The position numbers and the translations under genes were made by a program. A stretch of 64,000 nucleotides of DNA from the NCBI GenBank assembly GCA_030019215.1, contig JASEEZ010000005.1:1-64000 (forward strand), read 5' to 3'. Positions 34,230 through 42,057 of this stretch are shown here, piece by piece. Positions within the stretch are counted from its first letter, which is position 1. Every line of letters starts with the position of its first letter. The notes under the pieces were generated by a model. That model was not told the origin of the DNA and ran no database searches. It saw only the letters and a list, made by a program, of their open reading frames with translations. This DNA is from Actinomycetota bacterium. Its GTDB lineage: Bacteria > Actinomycetota > Aquicultoria > Subteraquimicrobiales > UBA9087.

Positions 34230-34751
34230 ATGAACTTTCCATCACGCAACGAGAAGGCTTTCACTCTGGTCGAGATCATCCTGGCCCTCGCCATTTTTGG
34301 CATCCTGGTGACGGTAGCCATGCTGGGCTTGGACTATTTTCAGACCTCCAAGCGCCTGGATGCTGCTCTTCGAGAAATCGCCTCCGATATCAGGGAGGCC
34401 CAGTCCCGAGCCATGGCCGAGCAGATGTACTACGGGATACATTTCATCGAGGCCGAGAACATATACTTCATTCACCGTGACACCACCACGACAACCTTGT
34501 TTGATACCGATCCCATACCCTGGGGACCCCACGGGGAGACGACAGCGGCCCTTACCGAGGGCATTGTTTTTGAGCGGGCTGGGCCCAACAACACCGATCC
34601 AATTACCTTTAACGATAACTGGTATGATGCTTTGGTCTTTGAACCTTCCGGTTCCCCAAAAAGGCCGGGTAGCGTCTACCTTCAGAACGAACGCAACAAG
34701 GAACGTTACCTCACCGTGGGAATGGAAACGGGGCGGGTCAGGCTTTACTGA
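34230..34751 (+). CDS. Type IV minor pilin, FimT/GspH-like
   Basis: A 173-residue pseudopilin. Leader MNFPSRNEKA is followed by cleavage before FTLVEIILALAIFGILV (Ala instead of Gly at -1, Glu at +5), a helix with REIASDIREAQSRAMAEQ, typical of GspH/FimT, then a beta-rich globular domain ending in ERYLTVGMETGRVRLY. It starts 41 bases after pilD and is followed by a PilV-like gene, so it probably belongs to a priming minor-pilin set. Confidence 0.85.
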   Translation: MNFPSRNEKAFTLVEIILALAIFGILVTVAMLGLDYFQTSKRLDAALREIASDIREAQSRAMAEQMYYGIHFIEAENIYFIHRDTTTTTLFDTDPIPWGPHGETTAALTEGIVFERAGPNNTDPITFNDNWYDALVFEPSGSPKRPGSVYLQNERNKERYLTVGMETGRVRLY

Positions 34752-34767
34752 TCAAGGTGAGGGATCG

Positions 34768-35181
34768 ATGAGATTCAAGGAGGAAAAGGGTATCTCCATA
34801 ATTGAGGTGATGATAGCCATAACGATCCTGGCTCTCGCTCTCTTGCCGATGATGGCCATGTTCGAGACCGGTATTTCCAGCACCACGGTGGCTGGCGAAA
34901 TCACCATCGCCACTCAGCTTGCCAACGACAGAATCGAGGAAATCAGAAATCACTCCTTTCTTGATGTTTACAATACTTATAAGGATGAAGTGGTGGAGAA
35001 TTACGGCACCATCCCCGATTTCCCTCGCTTCCGGAGGGTGACCGTGGCTGAGTACGTGGACGAGAATCTTGATCCCGTGGCGGGACCAACGGATCTTCTG
35101 AGGGTGACCGTCACTCTTTACTGGCATTTCAGGGGTAGCGAAAAGTCCCATTCCGAAGTGACCTTGATAGCACGCCGCTAG
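34768..35181 (+). CDS. Type IV minor pilin, PilV-like (first)
   Basis: A 137-residue pseudopilin with leader MRFKEEKG and ISIIEVMIAITILALALLPM (Glu at +5), then ANDRIEEIRNHSF, typical of PilV/GspI. I chose the ATG at 34768, preceded by AAGGTGAGGGA; an open frame extends upstream but overlaps the FimT-like gene in another frame. The TAG stop is made by the CTAG that forms the left junction of a MITE-like element, so the original C-terminus may have been altered by the insertion. Confidence 0.85.
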   Translation: MRFKEEKGISIIEVMIAITILALALLPMMAMFETGISSTTVAGEITIATQLANDRIEEIRNHSFLDVYNTYKDEVVENYGTIPDFPRFRRVTVAEYVDENLDPVAGPTDLLRVTVTLYWHFRGSEKSHSEVTLIARR

Positions 35182-35272
35182 TGCCGTTACAACTTTAAGA
35201 TAGAACACTTGTCAGGTAACCTTGTGTCTCTTTGGTAGGAAGAAATAAAAAGAATAGTTGTAACGGTACTAG
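35178..35272. mobile_element. MITE-like element, family C copy 2
   Basis: A 95-base element with terminal inverted repeats TGCCGTTACAACT and AGTTGTAACGGTA and a 4-base CTAG direct repeat at both ends (target-site duplication). The interior matches, in inverted orientation, the outer element at 51642-51875 (GGTAACCTTGTGTCTCTTTG). No ORF. It sits between two minor-pilin genes. Confidence 0.8.
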
Positions 35273-35383
35273 GTTAGACCTCCGAAAACATGCAGTTGTC
35301 CGCCCCAGCGAGGCGGCCACTGCTCGGCTCTTCTCGTGAATGGGTGAGGTTTCTTGTCTGAGAACGCAAAAGTTCGGTTAAGA
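35271..35383 (+). repeat. Family A palindromic element, shortened copy
   Basis: Directly abutting the MITE-like element, GGTTAGACCTCCGAAAACAT and CAGTTGTCCG match the left-centre of the 37744-37990 element; then the middle is missing and the right end resumes with GAGAACGCAAAAGTTCGGTT. The start codon of the next gene lies inside this right end. Confidence 0.65.
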
Positions 35384-35983
35384 ATTTGCCGGGAGGAAAG
35401 TGGAATGTCCCTGACGGAGGTGCTCGTCTTCGCACTTCTGTTGACGCTGGTTCTCGCCGCTGTTTACTCCTTGCTTACCAGCGGAATCGGTTCCTGGGGG
35501 AAGGGGGAAACCGCGATTGAACTTCAGCAGAACGCTCGCCTGGCCATGAATAAGATGGTCGAGGAGATCAGAAAGGCACACACCATTGTAAATGCCGAGA
35601 ATGTCAGGGGCACTAGTTATGACTTTCCCACGAATGGTTCTGAGATATCCTTTGTTAATGAGGATTCCGATAAAGATGGCGACTACGATGTCTACGATAA
35701 GATAATAAAATATCGTATTGGGGGAAGCTCGGGCGCTACGCTCGTGAACTGGGTTTTTAATCCTCCGCCGAAGACCAAACCCGGTTATTTCGCTCTCGCT
35801 GAATATGTCGAGGAGCTCAATTTCAGATTCTTTGATGCTAATTCGGTTGAGATCCTGCCCACGAATGATATCTCTCTTACCAACTATTATGACAATGTTA
35901 CCTGCATCGAGATAAGCATCGTCGTGAGCAAGGACAAGATGCGAAAGCAATTGACCTCCAAGGTACGGCTAAGGAACAGGTAG
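35354..35983 (+). CDS. Type IV minor pilin, PilW/GspJ-like (first)
   Basis: A 209-residue pseudopilin. The mature part begins MSLTEVLVFALLLTLVLAAV after ...CREESG, with Glu at +5, then NARLAMNKMVEEIRKAH, characteristic of PilW/GspJ, and a beta-rich domain. The only plausible start is the TTG at 35354 with GAGG 5 bases upstream, so the leader peptide (MSENAKVRLRICREESG) is read largely from the right end of a repeat element. The body of the gene looks intact. Confidence 0.78.
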   Translation: MSENAKVRLRICREESGMSLTEVLVFALLLTLVLAAVYSLLTSGIGSWGKGETAIELQQNARLAMNKMVEEIRKAHTIVNAENVRGTSYDFPTNGSEISFVNEDSDKDGDYDVYDKIIKYRIGGSSGATLVNWVFNPPPKTKPGYFALAEYVEELNFRFFDANSVEILPTNDISLTNYYDNVTCIEISIVVSKDKMRKQLTSKVRLRNR

Positions 35984-36033
35984 CACTCTCCTTAAAAATT
36001 TGATTGAATATTGGTAGAGAAACCTTGCTTGGG

Positions 36034-36240
36034 CTATTGACAAGCTCGATTGACAAATGGTTCGGACAAATGTCTTGAAGACACGCGGTCGGCCTGGTCG
36101 TGGTTTAGCTAAAACTTATCTCTTGGCCGCCGCTCGGGTCTCGCCCCACCGCAGACTTTTGGTTTTCTAAAGCTTTTTCTGGCGGGGCTCCGACACGGTC
36201 TTCTCGACACATGGTCCTCACCCCGCCAATGGCGAGGTAT
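36034..36240. repeat. Palindromic interspersed element, family B copy 2
   Basis: Left end CTATTGACAAGCTCGATTGA, inner stem GAAGAC (near 36077) with GTCTTC (near 36198), and the shared core GGCCGCCGCTCGGGTCTCGC ... GGGGCTCCGACACGG. A CCCCGCC-AAT-GGCGAGG micro-palindrome lies at its right edge. In copy 1 the same stem is GAAAAC/GTTTTC, a compensatory difference. Confidence 0.7.
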
Positions 36241-36275
36241 AAACCAGCTCACTGGCGACCAATTCTACTGGTGGT

Positions 36276-36303
36276 CTAAATAATTCTCTAAAGATACCGA
36301 TAT
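36276..36303 (+). promoter_or_regulatory. Sigma-28-type promoter before the PilX-like gene
   Basis: CTAAATAA (TAAA from 36277), then ACCGATAT (36296-36303), with one base less between TAAA and the -10 box than in the pilin promoter. The predicted start near 36310 lies only about 10 bases before the GTG start, which argues against an earlier start codon. Confidence 0.5.
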
Positions 36304-36320
36304 AAAGATTGGGTGACGAT

Positions 36321-37739
36321 GTGATCCACAAAAAAAGTTCAAAGAATTTACTCTCTCTGCTGGGGGCTGAAAGGGGAGTGGCCTTTGCCACTGCGCTGGT
36401 TGTTCTTCTTGTTTTGTCGCTTCTGGGAACAGCTCTTCTGATCGTTGCCCGAAAGGAAGTGGGGATCTCTCTTCGAGGAAAGCAGGCAAACCAAGCTTTT
36501 CACATTGCTGAAGCCGGCGTCGAGTACGGATTAAACCAACTCGTCCAGAGCAGTGGCGCCTGGAGAGGGCCCATTACACAGGATCTGGCCTCGGCCGATT
36601 CCACGGAGACCATCGGGAGTTTTACCGTTGCCGCAATTTTTGAGGGCCTGGATGGTGGCCTGGCGACGTACACCCTCGAATCCACGGGTACGGTGACGAA
36701 TTCCAGCGCCATCCGCAGGTTAACCGTCAAAGTCGAGCAGACCACACCTCTCTGGAGCTACATCCTTTTTCTTAACGATAAGACCACCACCGATTACGAT
36801 TTTATCTCCTATAAATCTAGCGGTGTTTACTATTCTGATGAGACCACCGGTAGCGTTCATTCCAACGATGACCTCTACGTTTACTCCATTGCAAATGGTC
36901 ATCCCATTTTCAACGGACCGATAACCTACGTTAACAGCTATGTTTTGGGCGGAAGTGGAACTCCTTATTATAGTCCGTCGCCTCCTAAAAAGGTGACAGC
37001 GATCCAGTTTCCCACTCCCGATTATGCGCTTCTGAAGTCAAAGGCGAGTGAAGACGACAATCTGGGTTCCTATTCGGGAGATGTATCGGTCAAGTTGATT
37101 AAGGGAACGGCCGCGAACAACGATGGTACGATTGAGATCGTGACCACTGGCACCCAAACAAAAGAGTTGGGGTCAAAAGAAAACGTTTTGTACGTTGAAA
37201 ATGGCAATGTTTATGTTCAGGGAACTCTTGATGGTCGGCTGACCATCGTGGCCAGGGGCAGTTCTGCCGGCGATGTGTACATTGTGGACAATGTGAGATG
37301 CGCGGATACGAATTTGGCCACCAGTGATGATATGTTGGGCTTGATCGCTGAAAACGATGTCGAGATATTTGAACCCGGGGGAACTCCATGGGGAAAGGGT
37401 CCTCATTCTGCTTGGAAGGGGGGAACGGCTGCCGACGATAAAGTTTACGTCGATGCCCTGATGTTCGCTCAGAATGGGCATATCAGTTATCAGGGTGCTG
37501 GTTCTTGGGGAAGAGATTTGCTTTTTGTCAGCGGTGCCCTCATCCAAAACAGGGACACGGCCACCATCTCTAAGGGTGTTATGGGAGGTGGAGGTGGAGG
37601 TACGCATGTCATGGGCGGAAAAACGGGGTATTTGAAGCGCTACAACTTCGACGAGCGGCTTGCCTATACGCAGCCTCCGTACTTTTTCAAGCCCGATAGT
37701 TCCCGGTACAGGATCTCTTCTTGGGGAGAAGGTTCGTAA
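36321..37739 (+). CDS. Large PilX/GspK-like minor pilin
   Basis: A 472-residue secreted or pilus-tip protein. Its N-terminus ERGVAFATALVVLLVLSLLG is a PilX-type prepilin segment without Glu at +5, a feature known for the tip pseudopilins GspK and PilX, then RKEVGISLRGKQANQAFHIA. The rest is a beta-rich domain with many Thr, Ser and Gly and a late GGGGGGTHVMGGKTGYLKRY. I chose the GTG at 36321 because GGGTGA is 4 bases upstream and the predicted transcript starts near 36310. It forms its own transcription unit. Confidence 0.8.
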   Translation: MIHKKSSKNLLSLLGAERGVAFATALVVLLVLSLLGTALLIVARKEVGISLRGKQANQAFHIAEAGVEYGLNQLVQSSGAWRGPITQDLASADSTETIGSFTVAAIFEGLDGGLATYTLESTGTVTNSSAIRRLTVKVEQTTPLWSYILFLNDKTTTDYDFISYKSSGVYYSDETTGSVHSNDDLYVYSIANGHPIFNGPITYVNSYVLGGSGTPYYSPSPPKKVTAIQFPTPDYALLKSKASEDDNLGSYSGDVSVKLIKGTAANNDGTIEIVTTGTQTKELGSKENVLYVENGNVYVQGTLDGRLTIVARGSSAGDVYIVDNVRCADTNLATSDDMLGLIAENDVEIFEPGGTPWGKGPHSAWKGGTAADDKVYVDALMFAQNGHISYQGAGSWGRDLLFVSGALIQNRDTATISKGVMGGGGGGTHVMGGKTGYLKRYNFDERLAYTQPPYFFKPDSSRYRISSWGEGS

Positions 37740-37743
37740 CTTG

Positions 37744-37990
37744 ACTTTTGCGTTTTTAAAATTATGAGCAAGCGATCGGTTTTGGCAAAGGCCAGACCTC
37801 CGAAAACACGCAGTTGTCCGTCCCAGCGAGGCGTCCACTGCTCGGCTCTCAGCCTCGCTCCCCGCCTGCGGCGGGACCGTGCCCGCTCGGCCTCCGAGAC
37901 GGTTTTCTTGAGGCCTAACCTTTGCCCTAAGCCAATTTCAGTTATTTATTGTGAATGATCTTTCTTGACCGAGAACGCAAAAGTTCGGTT
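37744..37990. repeat. Family A palindromic element, most complete copy
   Basis: Nested inverted repeats: outer ACTTTTGCGTTTTT against GAGAACGCAAAAGT; inner TTGGCAAAGGCCAGACCTCC plus GAAAAC against GTTTTC plus TTGAGGCCTAACCTTTGCCC. The centre contains CACTGCTCGGCTCTCAGCC and a CCCGCC-TGC-GGCGGG micro-palindrome. No ORF or transposase is present. The whole unit can form a long cruciform or RNA hairpin. Confidence 0.75.
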
Positions 37991-38030
37991 CGTAAGTTAG
38001 CAAACGGATATAATTAAAGGAGTTTTGCCC

Positions 38031-38061
38031 ATCTCCGAGAATTTAGTCTCGGAGATTTTTT
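38031..38061 (+). terminator. Intrinsic terminator before the second minor-pilin operon
   Basis: Perfect arms ATCTCCGAG and CTCGGAGAT with an 8-base loop followed by a T run. It ends transcription from the PilX-like gene and lies just before the sigma-28-type promoter at 38083. Confidence 0.9.
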
Positions 38062-38082
38062 GGAAGCCGCTCTCAGCAGTGC

Positions 38083-38110
38083 TTAAGTTTCTCACCAGCG
38101 GTGCCGATAT
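38083..38110 (+). promoter_or_regulatory. Sigma-28-type promoter before the second minor-pilin operon
   Basis: TTAAGTTT (38083-38090), 12 bases, GCCGATAT (38103-38110). Same spacing as the yqeG and pilin promoters. It stands between a terminator and the ATG at 38132, exactly where a promoter is needed. Confidence 0.65.
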
Positions 38111-38131
38111 AATAATTAAGAGGGGATATCG

Positions 38132-38542
38132 ATGAGAGTTTTTTTGAAGGATGAAAGGGCCTTCAGCCTGCTGGAGGTCATGGGGGCGTTAACCATCATA
38201 GCCATCATTCTGATTCCCATCTACATCATGTTTTATGAGGGAATCCGCTATGTTGGTATGTCCAAGAACCAGAACCAGGCGGCTAGCTATGGCCAGGAGA
38301 GGGTGGAGCACATCAGGAACATGACTTATACAAACATCACCGAGACCAACCTACCTGATGAGACTCAAACTTTGGGTAATATGGTGTTCACGAACCACGT
38401 GGATGTGGTCTCTTCCCCCACCGAGGTAGAAGGAGCGGACCCAAACATCAAGAAAATAGTCGTGACCGTCTCCTGGGTTGAGAATGAGGCCACTAAAACC
38501 GTTTCTCTAGCGACTCTTCGGACGAAAACACTGGAGGACTGA
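38132..38542 (+). CDS. Type IV minor pilin, PilV-like (second)
   Basis: A 136-residue pseudopilin: leader MRVFLKDERA, then FSLLEVMGALTIIAIILIPI with Glu at +5 and Ala at -1, and QERVEHIRNMTYTN, the PilV/GspI-type segment. SD AGAGGGG is 7 bases upstream. It heads a three-gene set (PilV-like, PilW-like, large tip protein) that parallels the first set at 34230-37739, which suggests duplication of a minor-pilin module. Confidence 0.85.
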   Translation: MRVFLKDERAFSLLEVMGALTIIAIILIPIYIMFYEGIRYVGMSKNQNQAASYGQERVEHIRNMTYTNITETNLPDETQTLGNMVFTNHVDVVSSPTEVEGADPNIKKIVVTVSWVENEATKTVSLATLRTKTLED

Positions 38543-38550
38543 AGGGAGCC

Positions 38551-39255
38551 ATGCCGACCTTCTTTAAGAAAGATAGGGGATACACTCTCGTTGAGTTGCT
38601 CGTGGCGGTGGGAATTCTCTGGATTGTTCTGGGCGGGATCTACACCCTTTTTATCGGTGGGGAGGATATCTGGGACATTGGGGACAGGCAGATTGAGGCT
38701 CAGCGAAGCGCCAGGGTGGCGATGCTCAGGATAGCTCAGGAGCTCAGAGAGTGCTATGAGGTAACGGCTTTGTCCGAGTATAGCCTGACACTCAGGGGGA
38801 TACAGGTGAGCGGGGAGGTTTTGGCACCGGATACATCCACTAATCCTCTTCGAACTTTTGGCCCGTCGGCTCATAGTCCTTGGATACAGGAGGCGGCGCC
38901 GACCATCTATCGGGCCGGGACACCTCGCCCATCCAGTGACTATTCTGTGGATTACGCGGATGGGAAGGTCACCTTCAACGACGATGTGACCGATGAGGTT
39001 ACCGCCGATTACACCCACGATGAGACCCTGACCATCTCCCTTTCGAATGGGTCTTTGATCAGGACTACCAGCACCACGAGCACTGTCCTGGCAGAATATA
39101 TCACGAACGAGTCGGCATCCACCTCTGTCTTTGTCGGAGATAAGGCGCTTCCCGATACCAGATTGATCACCACTATTCTGATAGTGGACAGGGATCCGAC
39201 GAAGCGCCCGGCGGCCTACACACTTGAGAACAAGTGCAGGTTGAGGAAGAAATGA
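38551..39255 (+). CDS. Type IV minor pilin, PilW/GspJ-like (second)
   Basis: A 234-residue pseudopilin: MPTFFKKDRG then YTLVELLVAVGILWIVLGGI, Glu at +5, followed by AQRSARVAMLRIAQELREC, the PilW/GspJ helix, and a beta-rich domain. It follows the PilV-like gene by 8 bases, and its stop overlaps the next gene's ATG by 4 bases. Confidence 0.85.
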   Translation: MPTFFKKDRGYTLVELLVAVGILWIVLGGIYTLFIGGEDIWDIGDRQIEAQRSARVAMLRIAQELRECYEVTALSEYSLTLRGIQVSGEVLAPDTSTNPLRTFGPSAHSPWIQEAAPTIYRAGTPRPSSDYSVDYADGKVTFNDDVTDEVTADYTHDETLTISLSNGSLIRTTSTTSTVLAEYITNESASTSVFVGDKALPDTRLITTILIVDRDPTKRPAAYTLENKCRLRKK

Positions 39256-40730
39256 AACGGTGGTGTGAGATGATTGATGGGCTGAAGCGCAGGATAATCG
39301 AAGAGGGAGGGTATACGCTCGGGTTTACCCTGGGTGTGGTCTCGATCCTGACGATCCTTGGGGCCGGTCTTCTTTTGATGGTCGGTCACGAGATGACCAT
39401 GATCGCCAAGCACGCCGACTCCACCCGTGCCTATTACCTGGCCGAGTCCGGAATAAACCACGCCCTCTGGAATCTGGACAAAGGCCTTTCGGGTGCTGTG
39501 GGAAGCGAGACCACTCAAACCGCTTTGGGAGCCGGCAGTTACTACACCACCTATGAATCAAATACGCGCTTGCTCACCTCGGTGGGAACCGTTGGCAGTG
39601 TGAGCAGGAGGATAAGGGTCCGCACCAAGCAAGAGGAGTTGCCCCTGTCGCTTCAGAGGGCGGTGACCGCCGCCAAGTCGAACGACATTCCTGGGAACAA
39701 GGATCCGGATGCCGAGGATAATGTCTTCATCTGCAACGATACTACTGACACGGAGAGAGTTCTCATCTGTGGTAGCAAAGGCACCTGGACTATTCATGGG
39801 TGGTTATTTAATCTCCAGGAGACGACCTCGAGTTCAAACTATCTGGGCTGGGCTTATAATGTGAAGGGTGTCGAGCCGACCAAATACAGATATGTGGCTG
39901 GCTCCAATGAATACCCCGAGGCTCACTGGAAGGACTGGGAGAAAGACAAGGGGACGGACATTGCTCCGGAGCTACCCAACTTCCGGACGGCCCCCTACGA
40001 AGAGGAGATTCGGACTGCCAAGACCACCGGGACGGCTGGGGATACGACTTGGACGGGAATCAAGACCCTTCAGGGGGGCGAGAAATACTACTTCAAGAGC
40101 AATTTGACCATCGACGGTGCGACGATTACTTGCGATAGCACCGAGACCGCGGCGGTAATCGTCGCTTACGGAAATATCACCATTCGGGATTCCACCATCG
40201 GCGACGCCGCTGGTGGCAAGATCAAGATCATCGCCGGGGGCTGGGATGATGACGATCCTGGAACCAACGTGGATGCCTTGACCATCGAGGGGAATAACAA
40301 TTCTAAATATACCTATCTGGGCAAGGACATTGAGCTCTACAGCAACGCTCAGACCAGGGTGAATGACCACGTCTATCGTTTAGCGGAGGGTTGCTCCAGC
40401 ATGTTGCTTTCAAGATACACTCTTTACATCGAGTCCAGCTACAGCAGCGGCCCCGCGGGCACCGGTTATAATATCGACCTCGAGGGAGTGGTCTTCTCCC
40501 GGGAGGGCATACGCTTTCGAACCGAGGGGGGCGGTCGTCGAGTGCGGATTCGGGGAAGCATCATCGCCGGTGATTTGCAGAACCCCGATGGTCGACTCCA
40601 CTTCGGTAATATCAAGAAGCAGCTGTGGCTAGTTTACGACAGGGGTGCCATCCCCGAGGCGGGTGTGAAGAGCGCTTTCGGGGCGATCTCGGGTGTGACG
40701 CTGGACTATACCACCTGGCGGGAAGATTGA
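39252..40730 (+). CDS. Large PilX/GspK-like tip protein
   Basis: A 492-residue protein with a prepilin-like N-terminus (EEGG then YTLGFTLGVVSILTILGAGL) that lacks Glu at +5, then HADSTRAYYLAESGINHALW, a segment shared by PilX and GspK-type proteins. The C-terminal 350 residues look like a beta-rich extracellular domain with repeated short DGATITCDS and IRDSTIGDAAGG style strands (residues about 285-330), suggestive of a beta-helix. I chose the ATG at 39252 (ATGA overlap, GAGGAA 3 bases upstream); a GTG at 39234 is possible. Confidence 0.78.
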   Translation: MKRWCEMIDGLKRRIIEEGGYTLGFTLGVVSILTILGAGLLLMVGHEMTMIAKHADSTRAYYLAESGINHALWNLDKGLSGAVGSETTQTALGAGSYYTTYESNTRLLTSVGTVGSVSRRIRVRTKQEELPLSLQRAVTAAKSNDIPGNKDPDAEDNVFICNDTTDTERVLICGSKGTWTIHGWLFNLQETTSSSNYLGWAYNVKGVEPTKYRYVAGSNEYPEAHWKDWEKDKGTDIAPELPNFRTAPYEEEIRTAKTTGTAGDTTWTGIKTLQGGEKYYFKSNLTIDGATITCDSTETAAVIVAYGNITIRDSTIGDAAGGKIKIIAGGWDDDDPGTNVDALTIEGNNNSKYTYLGKDIELYSNAQTRVNDHVYRLAEGCSSMLLSRYTLYIESSYSSGPAGTGYNIDLEGVVFSREGIRFRTEGGGRRVRIRGSIIAGDLQNPDGRLHFGNIKKQLWLVYDRGAIPEAGVKSAFGAISGVTLDYTTWRED

Positions 40731-40732
40731 CC

Positions 40733-40760
40733 CTGAGGTTGAGCGAAAATTTGCCGATAA
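40733..40760 (+). promoter_or_regulatory. Weak candidate sigma-28-type promoter before pilM
   Basis: GCCGATAA at 40753-40760 is a perfect FliA-type -10 box, but the upstream box is poor (CTGAGGTT). It lies between the tip-protein stop and pilM. A separate extended -10 (TGGTAGAAT, 40894-40902) nearer to pilM may be the real promoter. Confidence 0.3.
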
Positions 40761-40932
40761 TAGAGGTGAAGTGGAAAAAATTGCCCGAAAAAAAGGGAAA
40801 TTGGGATTTTTAACGAATAGGTACTTAAAATTCATACGGAATTGACCATTGCCCCGCCCTAAAGGAATAGCGGAAGAACTGGATTTACCTTTGTGGTAGA
40901 ATCGTTGAGACTACGATCGCAGGAGGGTTGGT

Positions 40933-42057
40933 TTGGGCATTTTTTCATTTGGTAAAGGGTTAGCGTCCATAGGTTTGGACATCGGGACGAACACCTTTCG
41001 AGTGGCCCAGCTCAAGTCCATCTCCGGCTCGCCTACGCTTGTGAACTACGGCAGCATCAAGATTCCTGTTGGGGCCGTTGTGGAGGGCGAGGTATTGGAT
41101 GTGGAGGCGGTCTCCCGTTCCCTGGCCGACCTCTGGAAGAAGACCGGTTTGAGGGATAAAAAGGTCATCATTGGGGTGGCTAATCAAAAGGTCATCGTCC
41201 GCCTCGTTGAGTTCCCCTATATGGAAAAAGACGAACTCAAGGGAGCCATTCAGTATCAGGCTCAGGATTACATCCCTATTCCCGTGGAGGAGGCTATCCT
41301 CGATTTTCAGGTGGTTGGGGAGTTCGTGGGCGAGAACGAGGCGCGCATGATGGAGGTTCTTCTGGTGGCGGCCCAGAAGGATATGATTCAGAACAACGTC
41401 ATTGCCGTGGAAAATGCCGGCTTAAAAGCCGAGGTCATAGATGTTTCTTCTTTTGCCGTAATCCGATCTCTATTGGAAGTGCCTCCCGTGGTTCCCGCGG
41501 AAGGAGAGGAAGAGGCAATCGCCCTAATCAATATCGGGGCGGGAATTACCAACATTGTCGTCGTCGAGAAGGGTATCCCCCGCTTCACCCGAGTTACTTC
41601 TCTAGCTGGAAACACCTTCACCCGGGCTTTAGAGGAATCTCTGGGTATATCCTTTGACGAAGCAGAAGAGTTAAAGACGAAGGTTGGCTTATCTCCTTTA
41701 AAGGGCAAGAAGGGGGGAAAGAAGTCGGCCAAGGAAGCGGAGCGAATCAAGAGTGCTCAGGAAGTTTTGGAGGGTGAAATTGGTAAGTTTGCGGCTGAGA
41801 TTCGTCGGTCTTTCGACTACTACTTAAGTCAGCGGCCCCAGGTTAAGAGCATTCGGAGGATTGTACTGAGTGGCGGAGGCGCCGGAATGAACAACCTGGC
41901 TTCTCATCTTGAGGCCAACTTGCAGACGACGGTGGAGTTGGGACACCCCCTTCAAAAAGTTCAGGTGAGCCCGGGGCTTTCAAAAGAGGAGTTAGAGCAG
42001 GAGAAGCTTTCCCTGGCCATTTGCATCGGTCTTGCCTTGCGGAGGTTTGAAGAATGA
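40933..42057 (+). CDS. pilM: Type IV pilus assembly protein PilM
   Basis: A 374-residue actin-like cytosolic ATPase of the FtsA/PilM fold that binds the N-terminus of PilN. Phosphate-1 type motif GLDIGTNTFRVAQL, then VANQKVIVRLVEFPYM, the second phosphate region in ALINIGAGITNIVVVE, and SGGGAGMNNLASHLE. The start is TTG with AGGAGGG 5 bases upstream. It overlaps pilN by 4 bases. Confidence 0.93.
   Translation: MGIFSFGKGLASIGLDIGTNTFRVAQLKSISGSPTLVNYGSIKIPVGAVVEGEVLDVEAVSRSLADLWKKTGLRDKKVIIGVANQKVIVRLVEFPYMEKDELKGAIQYQAQDYIPIPVEEAILDFQVVGEFVGENEARMMEVLLVAAQKDMIQNNVIAVENAGLKAEVIDVSSFAVIRSLLEVPPVVPAEGEEEAIALINIGAGITNIVVVEKGIPRFTRVTSLAGNTFTRALEESLGISFDEAEELKTKVGLSPLKGKKGGKKSAKEAERIKSAQEVLEGEIGKFAAEIRRSFDYYLSQRPQVKSIRRIVLSGGGAGMNNLASHLEANLQTTVELGHPLQKVQVSPGLSKEELEQEKLSLAICIGLALRRFEE

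Noticed and set aside
38009-38014. TATAAT upstream of the terminator at 38031
   Set aside because: No -35 box at proper distance, and any transcript would be ended after about 40 bases; the sigma-28-type promoter after the terminator explains the next operon better.
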